A stretch of DNA of 64,000 nucleotides from Faecalicatena faecalis (GTDB lineage Bacteria > Bacillota > Clostridia > Lachnospirales > Lachnospiraceae): assembly GCF_012524165.2 (NCBI RefSeq), contig NZ_JABACJ020000007.1:124001-188000 (forward strand). Reading direction: 5' to 3'. Below, piece after piece: positions 8,438 through 17,892 of the stretch (within the stretch, counting starts at the first letter, position 1; every line of letters starts with the position of its first letter). The translations under genes and the position numbers were made by a program. Under the pieces are notes generated by a model that was given only the letters and a program-made list of their open reading frames with translations, did no database searches and had not been told where the DNA came from.

Positions 8438-10095
8438 ATCTGTTTTTTCTCATAGACCAGGACTTCATATGGCCGTAGTACTCCTTCTTTCCTCTTTCCT
8501 TTGTAATTTCCCAGGATCTTTTTATAAGGAGCGTCCTGCTTATCTGCTCCTTCCACATCTAAGTCCACTCCTATCGTGACATGTTTCCCCCGGAAATTAC
8601 AGAATACAAGAATTTCCTCCGCTTCCAGACACCTTCGGTATGCCAGTATATTTTCATCCTCCTGGCATAAAAATTCAATTCTTCCATCAGAAATGACTCT
8701 TCTTTCTTTTCTGAGCCGAATCAATTCTTTATAAAACTCCAGAATGGAATCCTGATCCTTTTTTTCCGCTTCTACATTTATTTCTTTATAATTATCTGGC
8801 ACCTCTATCCATGGGTCTGCCTCTGAGAAACCCGCATTCATGCGATTCTCCCACTGCATGGGAGTACGTCCGTTATCCCGTGAACGCTTCGAAAGAATCT
8901 CCAGCGCCTCCTCCTTCGTCCGGCCCTTTTTCAGCAGAATCTCGTAATAGTTCAGGCTCTCCACATCCCGGTACTGTCCGATCTCCTGAAATCCTGCATT
9001 GGTCATTCCCAGTTCTTCTCCCTGATAAATGTAAGGTGTTCCGCGCATCAGATGAATGCAGGCCGCGAGCATTTTTGCAGATTCCTTCCAATATGCTTGA
9101 TCATTTCCCAACCGGGACACAATCCTTGGCTGGTCGTGATTGCACCAGAACACTGCATTCCAACCATCATTTTCCTGCATTCCAAGCTGCCATTTCCGAA
9201 ATAATTCCTTGAGAGCCAAAATATCTGCCTCCATCAGTTCCCATTTATTTCCGTTTTTATAGTCCACCTTTAGATGATGGAAGTTAAAACACATGGAGAG
9301 CTCTTTTTCCTGCGGATTGGAATACCGAATACAGTTTTCTAATGAAGTGGAGGACATCTCCCCAACAGTTACCATATCCTCAATCCCGGTATCATGGGTC
9401 AGCTCCTTTAAAAACTCGTGTACATGCCGTCCATCCGTATAGAACCTTCTCCCATCTCCTTTTAGATCATCTCCAAAGACTTCTGGTTTGGAGATCAGGT
9501 TGACTACATCGAACCGGAACCCCTTGATTCCTTTTTTCTTCCAGAACCGGATAATTTCCTTTAACTCCTCCCGTACCTTCGGATTTTCCCAGTTCAGGTC
9601 TGCCTGGGTCACATCAAATAGATGAAGATACCATTTTTTCAGATCAGGCACATACTCCCAGGCCGGTCCTCCGAACTTGGATACCCAATTGGTCGGTATC
9701 TCATCTGGGGTACCATCCTTGAAAATATAATAATCCATGTACTCCCTGTCTCCTGACAGAGCCTTCTGAAACCATTCATGCTGTGTGGAGGTATGGTTGA
9801 ATACCATATCAAGCATCAGACCCATCCCCTTTTCTGCTGCTTTTTGAATCAGCTCCTCAAGCTCCTCCATAGTTCCAAAGACCGGATCTATCTTCCGATA
9901 ATCCGCCACATCATATCCATTGTCTTTCTGTGGAGATACAAAAAATGGGGTCAGCCACAGGTAATCCACTCCCAATGACTCCAGATAATCCAATTTTTCG
10001 GTGATTCCTTTTAAATCACCGATTCCATCCCCATTAGAATCCTTGAATGACTTCGGATAAATCTGATATACTACTTTATCTTTAAAATCGGTCAT
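8431..10095 (-). CDS. treC: Alpha,alpha-phosphotrehalase (trehalose-6-phosphate hydrolase), GH13
   Basis: The 554-residue enzyme belongs to the oligo-1,6-glucosidase/phosphotrehalase branch of GH13 and hydrolyses imported trehalose 6-phosphate to glucose and glucose 6-phosphate. It starts VVYQIYPKSFKDSNGDGIGD and has MVFNHTS. The catalytic triad blocks are GFRFDVVNLIS (nucleophile Asp, about residue 195), VGEMSS (acid Glu, about 243) and WCNHDQPRIVSRLG (Asp, about 318). The trehalose assignment rests on context: it follows treP on the same strand, and a GntR-type regulator with matching operators is nearby. Without that context oligo-1,6-glucosidase would be equally possible. AGGAGG precedes the ATG. 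Confidence 0.9.
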   Translation of the reverse strand: MTDFKDKVVYQIYPKSFKDSNGDGIGDLKGITEKLDYLESLGVDYLWLTPFFVSPQKDNGYDVADYRKIDPVFGTMEELEELIQKAAEKGMGLMLDMVFNHTSTQHEWFQKALSGDREYMDYYIFKDGTPDEIPTNWVSKFGGPAWEYVPDLKKWYLHLFDVTQADLNWENPKVREELKEIIRFWKKKGIKGFRFDVVNLISKPEVFGDDLKGDGRRFYTDGRHVHEFLKELTHDTGIEDMVTVGEMSSTSLENCIRYSNPQEKELSMCFNFHHLKVDYKNGNKWELMEADILALKELFRKWQLGMQENDGWNAVFWCNHDQPRIVSRLGNDQAYWKESAKMLAACIHLMRGTPYIYQGEELGMTNAGFQEIGQYRDVESLNYYEILLKKGRTKEEALEILSKRSRDNGRTPMQWENRMNAGFSEADPWIEVPDNYKEINVEAEKKDQDSILEFYKELIRLRKERRVISDGRIEFLCQEDENILAYRRCLEAEEILVFCNFRGKHVTIGVDLDVEGADKQDAPYKKILGNYKGKRKEGVLRPYEVLVYEKKQIK

Positions 10096-10171
10096 ACCGC
10101 ATTTCCTCCTAGTTTATATTACGAGACACCGTCTGCTTCTTCTATCTTTCTTCTATCCTTCTGACATATGC

Positions 10172-12082
10172 TTATTCAAATGTGACAACTGCTGTTCGAT
10201 TCACCTCTGCCCGAATTCCCGTATGGAATTCGATATGCTGCGTATTCCCTTCGCCCGTCACAATGCAGACTGTGGTATCGGGATGTCCGGCTGCCTTGAT
10301 CTTCTCCCGGCTGAATCGGATGAGTGGTGTTCCTGCTGCCACCTTATCCCCTTCTTTTATGAGATATTCAAATCCATCGCCTTTCATATCAACTGTATCA
10401 ATTCCAATATGTAAAAGCAGCTCCATCCCGTTTTCCAGTGTCAGACCGCATGCATGTCTGGATTCTTCCATCAATACTGTCACGGTAGCATCAGCCGGAG
10501 CATACAGGATTTCGCCCTCCGGGATGATCGCCAATCCATCTCCCATGACACCCTCTGAAAACACGCCGTCTCCGACTTCTTTCAAAGGAATCGTCTCGCC
10601 AGTCAGAAATGCCTTTAATTCTCCTGACTTTAATTCTTCTGCCTTTAATTCTTCTGTCTTTGTATTCCTGCCGATTCCTTTCTTTTTTCCGACGATAATC
10701 GTAAGAACGAATGGAACTGCAACAGCAACAGCCATGCACACTGCAAAGGACAGCATAAATTTAGGCTGGATGGAAAGAATCCCCGGAAGTCCTCCGACTC
10801 CGATTGCATTTGCCGTTGTCCCTGTGGCTACGCAGATCACTGCTGCACAGGCTGAACCAATCATTCCACACACAAAGGGAAAGAAATGCTTCAGGTTCAC
10901 ACCGAAGATCGCAGGCTCCGTTACTCCCAGATAACAAGAAATACATGCTGGAACATTGACTTCCTGTGCCTGGGCATCTTTTCGCTGCAAGGTTATCATA
11001 CCAAGGACTGCAGACCCTTGTGCAATATTGGATAAAGCAATCATCGGCCACAACATTGTGCCTGCATAATCTGCAATCAACTGCAGATCAATGGCATTGG
11101 TCATATGGTGAAGCCCGGTGATTACAAGAGGCGCATAGACAAATCCAAAAACCGCTCCAAATACGACTTTAAAAGAGCCTGTAATTCCTGCATATACCAC
11201 ACTTGAGATTGCAGAACCAATCTTCCAGCCCACCGGACCTAAGATAAAGTGTGCAGCGATCACTGCCAGCACAAGGCTGAAGAACGGAACGACAATCATA
11301 GAAATGACCTGGGGCGTAATCTTCCTGAAGAACTTTTCCAGATAGACCAGCGTGAACGCTGCCAGGATCGCCGGAATCACCTGTGCCTGATATCCGATCA
11401 TATTGACTTTAAAATAGCCAAAATCCCAGAATGGAATCTCAGAGGCTGCCGTGGATGCTACAGAATAAGCATTCAAAAGCTGACCGGAGACCAGCGTCAG
11501 ACCAAGGACGATTCCCAGCATCTGTGTCGTCCCCATCTTCTTTGTGACAGACCAGCAGATTCCAACAGGCAGCATATGAAATACTGCTTCCCCGATCAAC
11601 CACAGGAAGCTGTCAATTCCAGTCCAGAACTGGCTGATATCACACAGCGTCTTTGTTCCATTTTCAAACAAGTACAGACTGTCAATACAGTTGCGGAAGC
11701 CTAAAATCAGACCGCCGACGATAATCGCCGGAATCAGAGGTGCAAAGATTTCCGCTATTGCAGTTACCACCCTCTGCAGTACACTCTGATTCTTCTTTGC
11801 CGCCTGCTTCACAGAATCCTTCGAGACCCCTTCAACACCTGCTGCAGCCGTAAAATCGTTATAAAAATCCGCGACTGTATTCCCAATAATGACCTGAAAC
11901 TGGCCTGACTGGGTAAAACTTCCCTTGACCACTTTCATTGCCTCGATCTTTTTCACATCCGCTGCTGACGGGTCGTTCAATACAAACCGCATCCTTGTCA
12001 TACAATGGGAAACCGCCGCAATATTCTGCCGCCCTCCTACCAGTTCCAAAAGCTCTTTTGCATCCTCTGCATATCTGCCCAT
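10172..12082 (-). CDS. treP: Trehalose-specific PTS EIIBCA component
   Basis: The 636-residue membrane protein imports and phosphorylates trehalose. The N-terminal EIIB domain has the phospho-cysteine in AVSHCMTRMRF (Cys27). EIIC spans about residues 110-460, with around ten membrane segments and GLHHMTNAIDLQ, as in trehalose/sucrose-type transporters. A fused glucose-type EIIA domain at the C-terminus has its phospho-His in LLLHIGIDTV (about residue 556). The open frame extends eight codons upstream. The ATG at 12082 is preceded by GGGAGG at seven bases and begins the EIIB motif MGRYAEDAKELLELVGG. Its promoter contains two TreR-type operators, and treC follows after 76 bases. Confidence 0.93.
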   Translation of the reverse strand: MGRYAEDAKELLELVGGRQNIAAVSHCMTRMRFVLNDPSAADVKKIEAMKVVKGSFTQSGQFQVIIGNTVADFYNDFTAAAGVEGVSKDSVKQAAKKNQSVLQRVVTAIAEIFAPLIPAIIVGGLILGFRNCIDSLYLFENGTKTLCDISQFWTGIDSFLWLIGEAVFHMLPVGICWSVTKKMGTTQMLGIVLGLTLVSGQLLNAYSVASTAASEIPFWDFGYFKVNMIGYQAQVIPAILAAFTLVYLEKFFRKITPQVISMIVVPFFSLVLAVIAAHFILGPVGWKIGSAISSVVYAGITGSFKVVFGAVFGFVYAPLVITGLHHMTNAIDLQLIADYAGTMLWPMIALSNIAQGSAVLGMITLQRKDAQAQEVNVPACISCYLGVTEPAIFGVNLKHFFPFVCGMIGSACAAVICVATGTTANAIGVGGLPGILSIQPKFMLSFAVCMAVAVAVPFVLTIIVGKKKGIGRNTKTEELKAEELKSGELKAFLTGETIPLKEVGDGVFSEGVMGDGLAIIPEGEILYAPADATVTVLMEESRHACGLTLENGMELLLHIGIDTVDMKGDGFEYLIKEGDKVAAGTPLIRFSREKIKAAGHPDTTVCIVTGEGNTQHIEFHTGIRAEVNRTAVVTFE

Positions 12083-12143
12083 GACTATTCCTCCCAAACA
12101 TTTCATTCAATATGGCTATCCTTCAAGTCTGATTTAGCACAAC

Positions 12144-12157
12144 CTTGTTTAAACAAG
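12144..12157. promoter_or_regulatory. Tre operator 2 (downstream of the treP -10)
   Basis: A perfect palindrome, CTTGTTTAAACAAG, on the transcript side of the treP promoter. It is identical in its core to operator 1. Confidence 0.8.
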
Positions 12158-12169
12158 TTCCTTAATTCT

Positions 12170-12198
12170 TTTATACCATACTTGTTTAAACAAGTCAA
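12170..12198 (-). promoter_or_regulatory. treP-treC promoter
   Basis: On the minus strand TTGACT (12193-12198), a 17-base spacer, then TATAAA (12170-12175). The spacer is almost entirely occupied by operator 1, so bound repressor would exclude RNA polymerase. Confidence 0.8.
12180..12195. promoter_or_regulatory. Tre operator 1 (inside the treP promoter spacer)
   Basis: A perfect 16-bp palindrome, ACTTGTTTAAACAAGT, between the -35 and -10 hexamers of treP. The same core occurs at 12144 and in front of treR, which points to the GntR-family regulator encoded at 13788 as the ligand-controlled repressor. Confidence 0.85.
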
Positions 12199-12299
12199 CC
12201 GTATTTTTACATTTTTTTCTTTCGTCGAACAATTCGCTGATGTTGATTCGTTCATCTCTGCTTTGGAATATACGTTCCGGAATCTACAGGATATCTTTT

Positions 12300-12328
12300 T
12301 TGAAAGATTTGTGTTACACTTTTTAATA
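12300..12328 (+). promoter_or_regulatory. Candidate promoter of the diguanylate cyclase gene
   Basis: TTGAAA (12300-12305), 17 bases, TTAATA (12323-12328), about 48 bases before the start codon. The -10 is imperfect (TAATAA overlaps it), so this is tentative. Confidence 0.4.
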
Positions 12329-12375
12329 AGAACAATAACCTTGTCTCTATTCATTTTAAAGTAAGAAGGGATCAT

Positions 12376-13698
12376 ATGATAGATACACATAAGAAAAAAA
12401 GATTCATCCTGACTTTGTTTTCGCTGTTTTTAGCAGCAGCCTCCGTTGGTATCATTTTTGTACTTTTCCATATTCAAAAAAGGGAAAGCATCCGTCATGC
12501 CGGTTATGTGGTAACAGGTGAGATCAGTAAACTGCAATACAGCATCGATTCACATCTTTTAAATGCAGAGATTCTGGAAATGATCGTCATCAATGACCAG
12601 GGTGTCGTTAAGGATTTTAACTCAATTGCCAAAAGACTTTACGCCAACGATCCCTCTATCCGAAGTCTCCAATTAGCCCCGGATGGAGTCGTGACCTATG
12701 TCTATCCGCTGGAGGGAAATGAAGACGCATTCGGAGACCTTTTCTCTGACCCGGATAGGAAGACAGAAGCGGAATACGCACGCGATACCGGAGAGATGAC
12801 CCTGGCCGGTCCTTTCGAACTTGCCCAGGGCGGGATGGGCATGGTAGCCAGACGGCCTATTTATTTGAGAGATGATCAGGGAAAAGAGTCCTTCTGGGGT
12901 TTCAGCATCGTAATTATGGATGTATCCAATGTTTTTCAGGCAACGGATCTCGAATCCCTTTCCAGTCAAGGATACAACTATCGAATCTGGCGGACGAATC
13001 CCGATACCAAACAGGTACAGGTAATTGTTGAGAATACCTCGGAGCCATTTTCCGATGCCTTAGAAGAGACCATTCAGGTCCCTGGCGGGACATGGACGCT
13101 GAGCCTGACCCAAAAGGGGGGCTGGGTTCCTTTAGAGCTCCTGATCATAGAGAGTGTTGTCGCATTGATCATTATTCTCTTGCTGATCCTGGTCTTCCAC
13201 AATATACTGACGATCCTTCATCAGAAGGTAGAACTCTCCGAACAGGCCAACACCGATCAGTTGACCGGACTACATAACGACCGCTTTTTTGCCGCCATGT
13301 CAAAGAGACTGACCGCCGACAATACCCCTTTCGTCTTGTTCTATCTCGATCTGGATAAGTTCAAACAGATCAATGACCAGTACGGACATGATGTAGGCGA
13401 CAAGCTATTAAAAGAAACTGCCTTCCGCATCAGAACCTGTATCCGTAATCAGGATATGGCCTCCAGAATCGGCGGCGACGAATTCAACGTACTTGTTCTG
13501 CATGAGTATGATCCGCTCTTTTTCGATTCTCTGGCCAAGCGAATGCAGACAGCGATTTCACAGCCCTTCCAATGCGATGATGTGATACTCACGCCCAAGG
13601 CAAGTATTGGCTATGCCGCTTTTCCTTCCGAAGAATCAGAGCTTGAAAAGTTGATCCGTCTTGCTGACCAGAGAATGTATTCTGCAAAAAAAGGATAG
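12376..13698 (+). CDS. Membrane diguanylate cyclase with CHASE-like sensor and GGDEF domain
   Basis: The 440-residue protein has a membrane segment at about residues 10-30, an extracytoplasmic CHASE-like domain (about 40-245) with AGPFELAQGGMGMVARRPIY, a second membrane segment (about 255-280) and a C-terminal GGDEF domain. The domain has DLDKFKQINDQYGHDVGDKLL and an intact GGDEF motif at residues 366-370, so it should make c-di-GMP. RNQD lies exactly five residues before GGDEF, fitting the RxxD product-inhibition site. It sits between treP and treR, with no sign of frame damage. Its upstream region is shared with the divergent treP promoter and its operators, so trehalose control is possible. 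No EAL or HD-GYP partner is in the window. Confidence 0.9.
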   Translation: MIDTHKKKRFILTLFSLFLAAASVGIIFVLFHIQKRESIRHAGYVVTGEISKLQYSIDSHLLNAEILEMIVINDQGVVKDFNSIAKRLYANDPSIRSLQLAPDGVVTYVYPLEGNEDAFGDLFSDPDRKTEAEYARDTGEMTLAGPFELAQGGMGMVARRPIYLRDDQGKESFWGFSIVIMDVSNVFQATDLESLSSQGYNYRIWRTNPDTKQVQVIVENTSEPFSDALEETIQVPGGTWTLSLTQKGGWVPLELLIIESVVALIIILLLILVFHNILTILHQKVELSEQANTDQLTGLHNDRFFAAMSKRLTADNTPFVLFYLDLDKFKQINDQYGHDVGDKLLKETAFRIRTCIRNQDMASRIGGDEFNVLVLHEYDPLFFDSLAKRMQTAISQPFQCDDVILTPKASIGYAAFPSEESELEKLIRLADQRMYSAKKG

Positions 13699-13712
13699 GC
13701 TCTATCGTTTTC

Positions 13713-13740
13713 TTGACTTCTTCCTGACATCAGCTATAAT
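13713..13740 (+). promoter_or_regulatory. treR promoter
   Basis: TTGACT (13713-13718), 16 bases, TATAAT (13735-13740). The operator-like sequence at 13748-13762 begins about eight bases after the -10, at the predicted transcription start. Confidence 0.75.
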
Positions 13741-13747
13741 AAAAGCA

Positions 13748-13762
13748 GATGTTTAAACAAGC
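13748..13762. promoter_or_regulatory. Tre operator 3 (autoregulation of treR)
   Basis: ATGTTTAAACAAGC shares the palindromic core TGTTTAAACA and the right half-site of the two treP operators, with a changed left flank. Its position over the transcription start implies weaker autorepression. Confidence 0.7.
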
Positions 13763-13787
13763 ATATTTTCTAAGGAAAGGTGAAGTC

Positions 13788-14510
13788 ATGCCAAAAGCAA
13801 AATTTGAAAACATATATCAGGATTTAAAGCAAAAAATCGAATCCCAGGAATATCCTTATCAGGAGCTGCTTCCTTCTGAGAATACCATGGTAGATATCTA
13901 CGGATGTTCCCGTAACACCATTCGCCGGGCCGTAGCCGAGCTGGCAGAGGACGGTTATGTGCAATCCCTCCATGGAAAAGGAGTCCGCGTCATCTATCAA
14001 CCAGTGGACCAGGCCTCCTTTACCATCGGTGGGATTGAGTCTTTTAAGGAGTCTGCTGCCAGGAACCATAAAAAGACCCATACCAATGTGGTGCAGTTTG
14101 CAGAAATCACTGCAGATGAACGGATTTCTGCAAAGACCGGATTCCCGGCAGGAAGTGAGCTTTACTATATCCAACGTGTCCGTTACCTTGAGGATAAGGC
14201 ACTCATTCTGGACGTGAATATGTTCCTGAAATCCGTTGTCCCCGGACTCACAAAAAAAATCGCTGAGAAGTCCATCTATGAATATATTGAAAATGAATTG
14301 GGAATGGCTATTATTACAAGTAAACGCAAGATGACTGTGGAACGTGCAACAGAAATTGATGAAAAATACCTGGAACTCAATGACTATAACTGCCTGGCCG
14401 TTATTACAGGACAGACCTATAACGCGGACGGAATTATGTTCGAGTACACCCAGTCCAGGCATCGCCCGGATTACTTCTGTTTCCAGGACACAGCGACCAG
14501 AAAACGGTAA
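13788..14510 (+). CDS. treR: Trehalose operon repressor, GntR family (HTH plus UTRA)
   Basis: The 240-residue protein has an N-terminal winged-helix GntR domain (PSENTMVDIYGCSRNTIRRAVAEL, a DNA-recognition segment at about residues 28-51, quoted here only by its ends PSENT and AVAEL) and a C-terminal UTRA effector domain. In TreR proteins the UTRA domain senses trehalose 6-phosphate. The frame is open from 13749, but that ATG lies inside the operator at the transcription start. The ATG at 13788 follows AAGGAAAGGTG and starts the conserved MPKAKFENIYQDL. Operators in front of this gene and treP support the assignment. The SRAP gene follows by 20 bases and may be co-transcribed. Confidence 0.88.
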   Translation: MPKAKFENIYQDLKQKIESQEYPYQELLPSENTMVDIYGCSRNTIRRAVAELAEDGYVQSLHGKGVRVIYQPVDQASFTIGGIESFKESAARNHKKTHTNVVQFAEITADERISAKTGFPAGSELYYIQRVRYLEDKALILDVNMFLKSVVPGLTKKIAEKSIYEYIENELGMAIITSKRKMTVERATEIDEKYLELNDYNCLAVITGQTYNADGIMFEYTQSRHRPDYFCFQDTATRKR

Positions 14511-14530
14511 AAGAGAGGAAATGACAATTC

Positions 14531-15118
14531 ATGTGTGGACGCTATTATATAGATGATGAGACAGCCCGGGAGTTGGAACGGCTTGTCCGCCATCTGGATC
14601 AAAGATTAAAGATTAGTGGTAAGAAGGATATTTATCCCTCCAATCAGGCTCCTGTCATCACCGGATATCAGAATGAATTTTCGGCCGAACTCTTTACATG
14701 GGGATTCCCGGGATTTAATCAAAAAAAGTTGATTATCAATGCCCGTGCAGAGACAGCGCTGGAAAAACGCACCTTTAAAGAAAGTCTTTTAAATCATAGG
14801 TGCGCCGTTTTGGCCGGTGGATTTTATGAGTGGAACAAGCAAAAAGAAAAATACACATTCCGCCGCCCGGATAAAAGCCCCTGCTATCTCGCAGGTTTCT
14901 ATAAAGAATTTCAGGATGGTATCCGTTTTGTGATTCTGACCACAGATGCCAACGAGTCCATGAAGGACGTGCATCACCGTATGCCTCTGATTTTAAATGA
15001 GGCGGAGCTGGATGCCTGGATCTTTGATGATTCGCAGACGGAATTGATTCTTCATAAAGTACCCGGAACACTTCATAAAGAAACTGAATATGAACAGCAG
15101 ATGCTGTCATTTTTGTAG
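14531..15118 (+). CDS. SRAP-family DNA-protein crosslink protein (YedK/HMCES-like)
   Basis: The 195-residue protein starts MCGRYYIDDE. After removal of Met1, Cys2 becomes the catalytic nucleophile that crosslinks to abasic sites in single-stranded DNA. Other family marks are present: NARAETALEKRTF, GGFYEWNKQ with the conserved Glu, and the HHRMPLIL block with the active-site His. Length is normal for bacterial YedK. It shields abasic sites at stalled forks. Its position next to rarA, and near two translesion polymerases, suits a replication-stress neighbourhood. It may be transcribed with treR or from an unseen promoter. Confidence 0.93.
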   Translation: MCGRYYIDDETARELERLVRHLDQRLKISGKKDIYPSNQAPVITGYQNEFSAELFTWGFPGFNQKKLIINARAETALEKRTFKESLLNHRCAVLAGGFYEWNKQKEKYTFRRPDKSPCYLAGFYKEFQDGIRFVILTTDANESMKDVHHRMPLILNEAELDAWIFDDSQTELILHKVPGTLHKETEYEQQMLSFL

Positions 15119-15157
15119 CGTAGATATATTTTTGCTCTTTACAAAGGAGAAATCGAG

Positions 15158-16474
15158 ATGGAACAAATGACATTATTTGACGACAGGAAATTGACTGCTC
15201 CCCTGGCAAGCCGCCTCCGGCCTGATTCCCTGGAATATTTTGTCGGTCAGGAGCATTTGCTTGGAAAAGGAAAGATGCTCCGTCAGCTCATTGAGCGTGA
15301 CCAAATCTCCTCCATGATCTTCTGGGGACCGCCAGGCGTGGGAAAGACGACACTCGCCAGTATCATTGCAGGACAGACAAAGGCTGATTTCATTAATTTC
15401 AGCGCCGTCACCAGCGGAATCAAGGAAATCAAAGAAGTCATGAACCAGGCAGAGAACAGCCGTCGTATGGGCATCCGTACGGTTCTCTTCGTAGACGAGA
15501 TTCATCGTTTTAACAAGGCACAGCAGGACGCCTTTCTCCCATTCGTGGAAAAAGGCAGTATCATCCTCATCGGTGCGACCACAGAAAACCCTTCCTTTGA
15601 GGTCAACGCTGCTCTGCTCTCCCGCTGCCGTGTTTTTGTATTAAAGGCTCTGGAGGAAAAGGACCTGGTAAAGCTTCTGAACAATGCGCTGGTTCATCCC
15701 TCTGGATTCGGAAACCAGAATGTGCAGATCACCCCAGAACAGGTACAGGCCATCGCCGCATTTGCGAACGGAGATGCCAGGACTGCCCTAAATACCCTGG
15801 AGATGGCTGTGACCAACGGAGAGATCAGCGCACAGGGGATTACGATCACCAATGAAGGACTGGCTCAGTGCATCAGTAAAAAGTCTCTGCTTTATGACAA
15901 AAATGGGGAGGAGCATTATAACCTGATCTCCGCCCTTCATAAATCCATGCGCAACAGTGACCCGGATGCCGCGATCTATTGGATGATGCGGATGCTGGAA
16001 GGCGGGGAAAATCCACTGTATATTGCAAGACGTCTGATTCGCTTTGCCAGTGAGGATGTGGGCATGGCAGACAGCCACGCGCTCCAGGTCGCCGTAGCAG
16101 CCTATCAGGCCTGCCATTTCCTGGGAATGCCGGAGTGCGATGTGCATCTAACACACGCAGTGACCTATCTCTCCCTGGCCCCCAAATCCAATGCACTGTA
16201 CATGGCCTGTGAGGCCTGTAAAAAAGATGTCCGGGAGCTTCGGGCCGAACCGGTCCCGCTGCAGATACGCAATGCTCCTACTCAGTTGATGAAGGAGCTG
16301 CAATACGGGAAAGGGTATGAATATGCCCATGATACCGAAGAAAAGCTCACTCATATGCAGTGTATGCCCAAATCACTGAGTGACAGGGAATATTATCACC
16401 CTACCACACAGGGGGAAGAAAAGAAGGCAAAAGAACGCCTGGAAGCAATACAGGAATGGAAACGGGGACGCTGA
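15158..16474 (+). CDS. rarA: Replication-associated recombination ATPase RarA (MgsA)
   Basis: The 438-residue AAA+ ATPase has Walker [10 protein letters not shown] at about residues 57-65 and Walker B with [19 protein letters not shown], the RarA hallmark. Next come the sensor segment [12 protein letters not shown], the arginine finger in ALLSRCRVF, and the C-terminal MgsA tetramerisation region with [17 protein letters not shown] and [15 protein letters not shown]. It acts at blocked replication forks. AAAGGAGAAATCGAG precedes the ATG. It is convergent with the histidine kinase gene, only 14 bases away. Confidence 0.96.
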   Translation: MEQMTLFDDRKLTAPLASRLRPDSLEYFVGQEHLLGKGKMLRQLIERDQISSMIFWGPPGVGKTTLASIIAGQTKADFINFSAVTSGIKEIKEVMNQAENSRRMGIRTVLFVDEIHRFNKAQQDAFLPFVEKGSIILIGATTENPSFEVNAALLSRCRVFVLKALEEKDLVKLLNNALVHPSGFGNQNVQITPEQVQAIAAFANGDARTALNTLEMAVTNGEISAQGITITNEGLAQCISKKSLLYDKNGEEHYNLISALHKSMRNSDPDAAIYWMMRMLEGGENPLYIARRLIRFASEDVGMADSHALQVAVAAYQACHFLGMPECDVHLTHAVTYLSLAPKSNALYMACEACKKDVRELRAEPVPLQIRNAPTQLMKELQYGKGYEYAHDTEEKLTHMQCMPKSLSDREYYHPTTQGEEKKAKERLEAIQEWKRGR

Positions 16475-16486
16475 TGCGCCCCCGTT
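16461..16486. terminator. Weak hairpin over the rarA stop codon
   Basis: AACGGGG (16461-16467) pairs with CCCCGTT (16480-16486) around the TGA stop. Only a short T-rich tail follows, so it is a weak candidate terminator between convergent genes. Confidence 0.35.
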
Positions 16487-16488
16487 GT

Positions 16489-17892
16489 TTATAATATGAT
16501 TCGAAATTGATTCCTTCCCTCTTCATACAGGTACGTAATTTCTCCCCCCATCTTCTCCACGATCTTCTTCGCGATGGCAAGCCCCAGCCCGGTACCGCCC
16601 CGCGAAGTACGTGCCTTGTCTCCCCGGACAAAGGGATCAAATAGAATCGGGCGGATTTCCTCGTCAATGGCTTCCCCGTCATCCTGAACTTGAATCTGTG
16701 CCATTCCCAGTTCTTCTCTTACAATTACCCAGGCCCCATGCCCAGTCTGATTATATTTCACAATATTCCCCAGCAGGTTTTCTACGACTCTTGTAAATTC
16801 CTTCTGGTCCACTTCTGCCCAGATCGGTGTCTCCGGTATCTCGATATACATCTCGATTCCTTTGCTTTCCAATTCTTCATAATAATCCACACAGACAGTC
16901 CGTATCAGTTCACAGAGGTCTGTGCGCTTAAGCTCCAGTTCATACTCTGGACGATCCAGTTTCAGCATCAGGAACATCTCATTCACAAGCACATCTACCC
17001 GGACAGCTTTTTTATCAATGATCTGATAATAGTCTTTGGTATCCTCCGCCTTCACCAGACCTTCTTCCAGTGCATTTGCATAGCTTTTGATTGTTGCTAC
17101 CGGGGTCTTAATATCATGGGAGAGTTCTAACAGCATCCGGTTCTTCTTCTCCTCCAGTACTCGTTTTTCCCTTTTTTCCTGCTCCAGACGTTCCGTCATA
17201 ATATTAAAACTATCCCGAATCTCTTCGAATTCCTTCTGCGCCTGAAAGTCCAGATGCACCTGGTCCACGCCCTGTTCAATGACCTGCTCCATTCCGCCGA
17301 TGATTTCATTTAGCGGCTTCTTGATTTTCCGTGATAGATAACGGCTCATCAGAAAACAGTTTCCAAAAAAGATCAAAACAAATAAAAGAAGAAAGGCTGC
17401 GCCGATCCTGCCTCCCCCGATCTCATTATTCACACTGTAGTTATAGGTCAGGCTCAGCACATTACGGTCCAGCTTCACCATATAATAAAAGGTCTTATTT
17501 CCCTCTTTCACGGTACTGATGAATCCTCGGTATTTTTTTGCAGAGGTGTGTGTATCCACCAGCTTATCTACCACCAGATACTCATAGATTTCTTCCTGCG
17601 TGTAGGACTGGGCCTGGTCTTTCTTCTCTCCATACACTGCGATCACATGATAGTCTGTATCCAGCTTCTCTATCCAGCCGCCCATTCTCCAAAGTGAACT
17701 CAGGTCGCCTATCCTGCCGGACTTATCCACCAGGTCATAGGGGGCAAGGGTTCCTATCTCCCCGCCGCTTAATCCGAGCAACAGTCCGAACAAACAGAAA
17801 TACATCCCGATGACAAGCAGGACTGCAAATAAAATGTAACTCTTGACCAACTGCCTAAATACGCTGCCGGGCTTCTTCTTTCTCTTCATCAT
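16489..17892 (-). CDS. Sensor histidine kinase
   Basis: The 467-residue protein has two membrane segments (about residues 15-40 and 160-185) around an extracytoplasmic domain of about 120 residues, then a HAMP-like linker. The HisKA domain carries the phospho-His in LELSHDIKTPVATIKSY. The HATPase domain has the N-box VVENLLGNIVKYNQ and GTGLGLAIAKKIVEKMGG. Its start overlaps the response regulator gene by four bases, so the pair is translationally coupled. It is the last gene of the five-gene ABC/metallopeptidase unit and likely senses the same envelope signal. Confidence 0.92.
   Translation of the reverse strand: MMKRKKKPGSVFRQLVKSYILFAVLLVIGMYFCLFGLLLGLSGGEIGTLAPYDLVDKSGRIGDLSSLWRMGGWIEKLDTDYHVIAVYGEKKDQAQSYTQEEIYEYLVVDKLVDTHTSAKKYRGFISTVKEGNKTFYYMVKLDRNVLSLTYNYSVNNEIGGGRIGAAFLLLFVLIFFGNCFLMSRYLSRKIKKPLNEIIGGMEQVIEQGVDQVHLDFQAQKEFEEIRDSFNIMTERLEQEKREKRVLEEKKNRMLLELSHDIKTPVATIKSYANALEEGLVKAEDTKDYYQIIDKKAVRVDVLVNEMFLMLKLDRPEYELELKRTDLCELIRTVCVDYYEELESKGIEMYIEIPETPIWAEVDQKEFTRVVENLLGNIVKYNQTGHGAWVIVREELGMAQIQVQDDGEAIDEEIRPILFDPFVRGDKARTSRGGTGLGLAIAKKIVEKMGGEITYLYEEGRNQFRIIL

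Noticed and set aside
13749..13787. Thirteen-codon N-terminal extension of TreR
   Set aside because: The ATG at 13749 lies inside the operator at the predicted transcription start and has no ribosome site; the ATG at 13788 has both the site and the conserved start of the protein.
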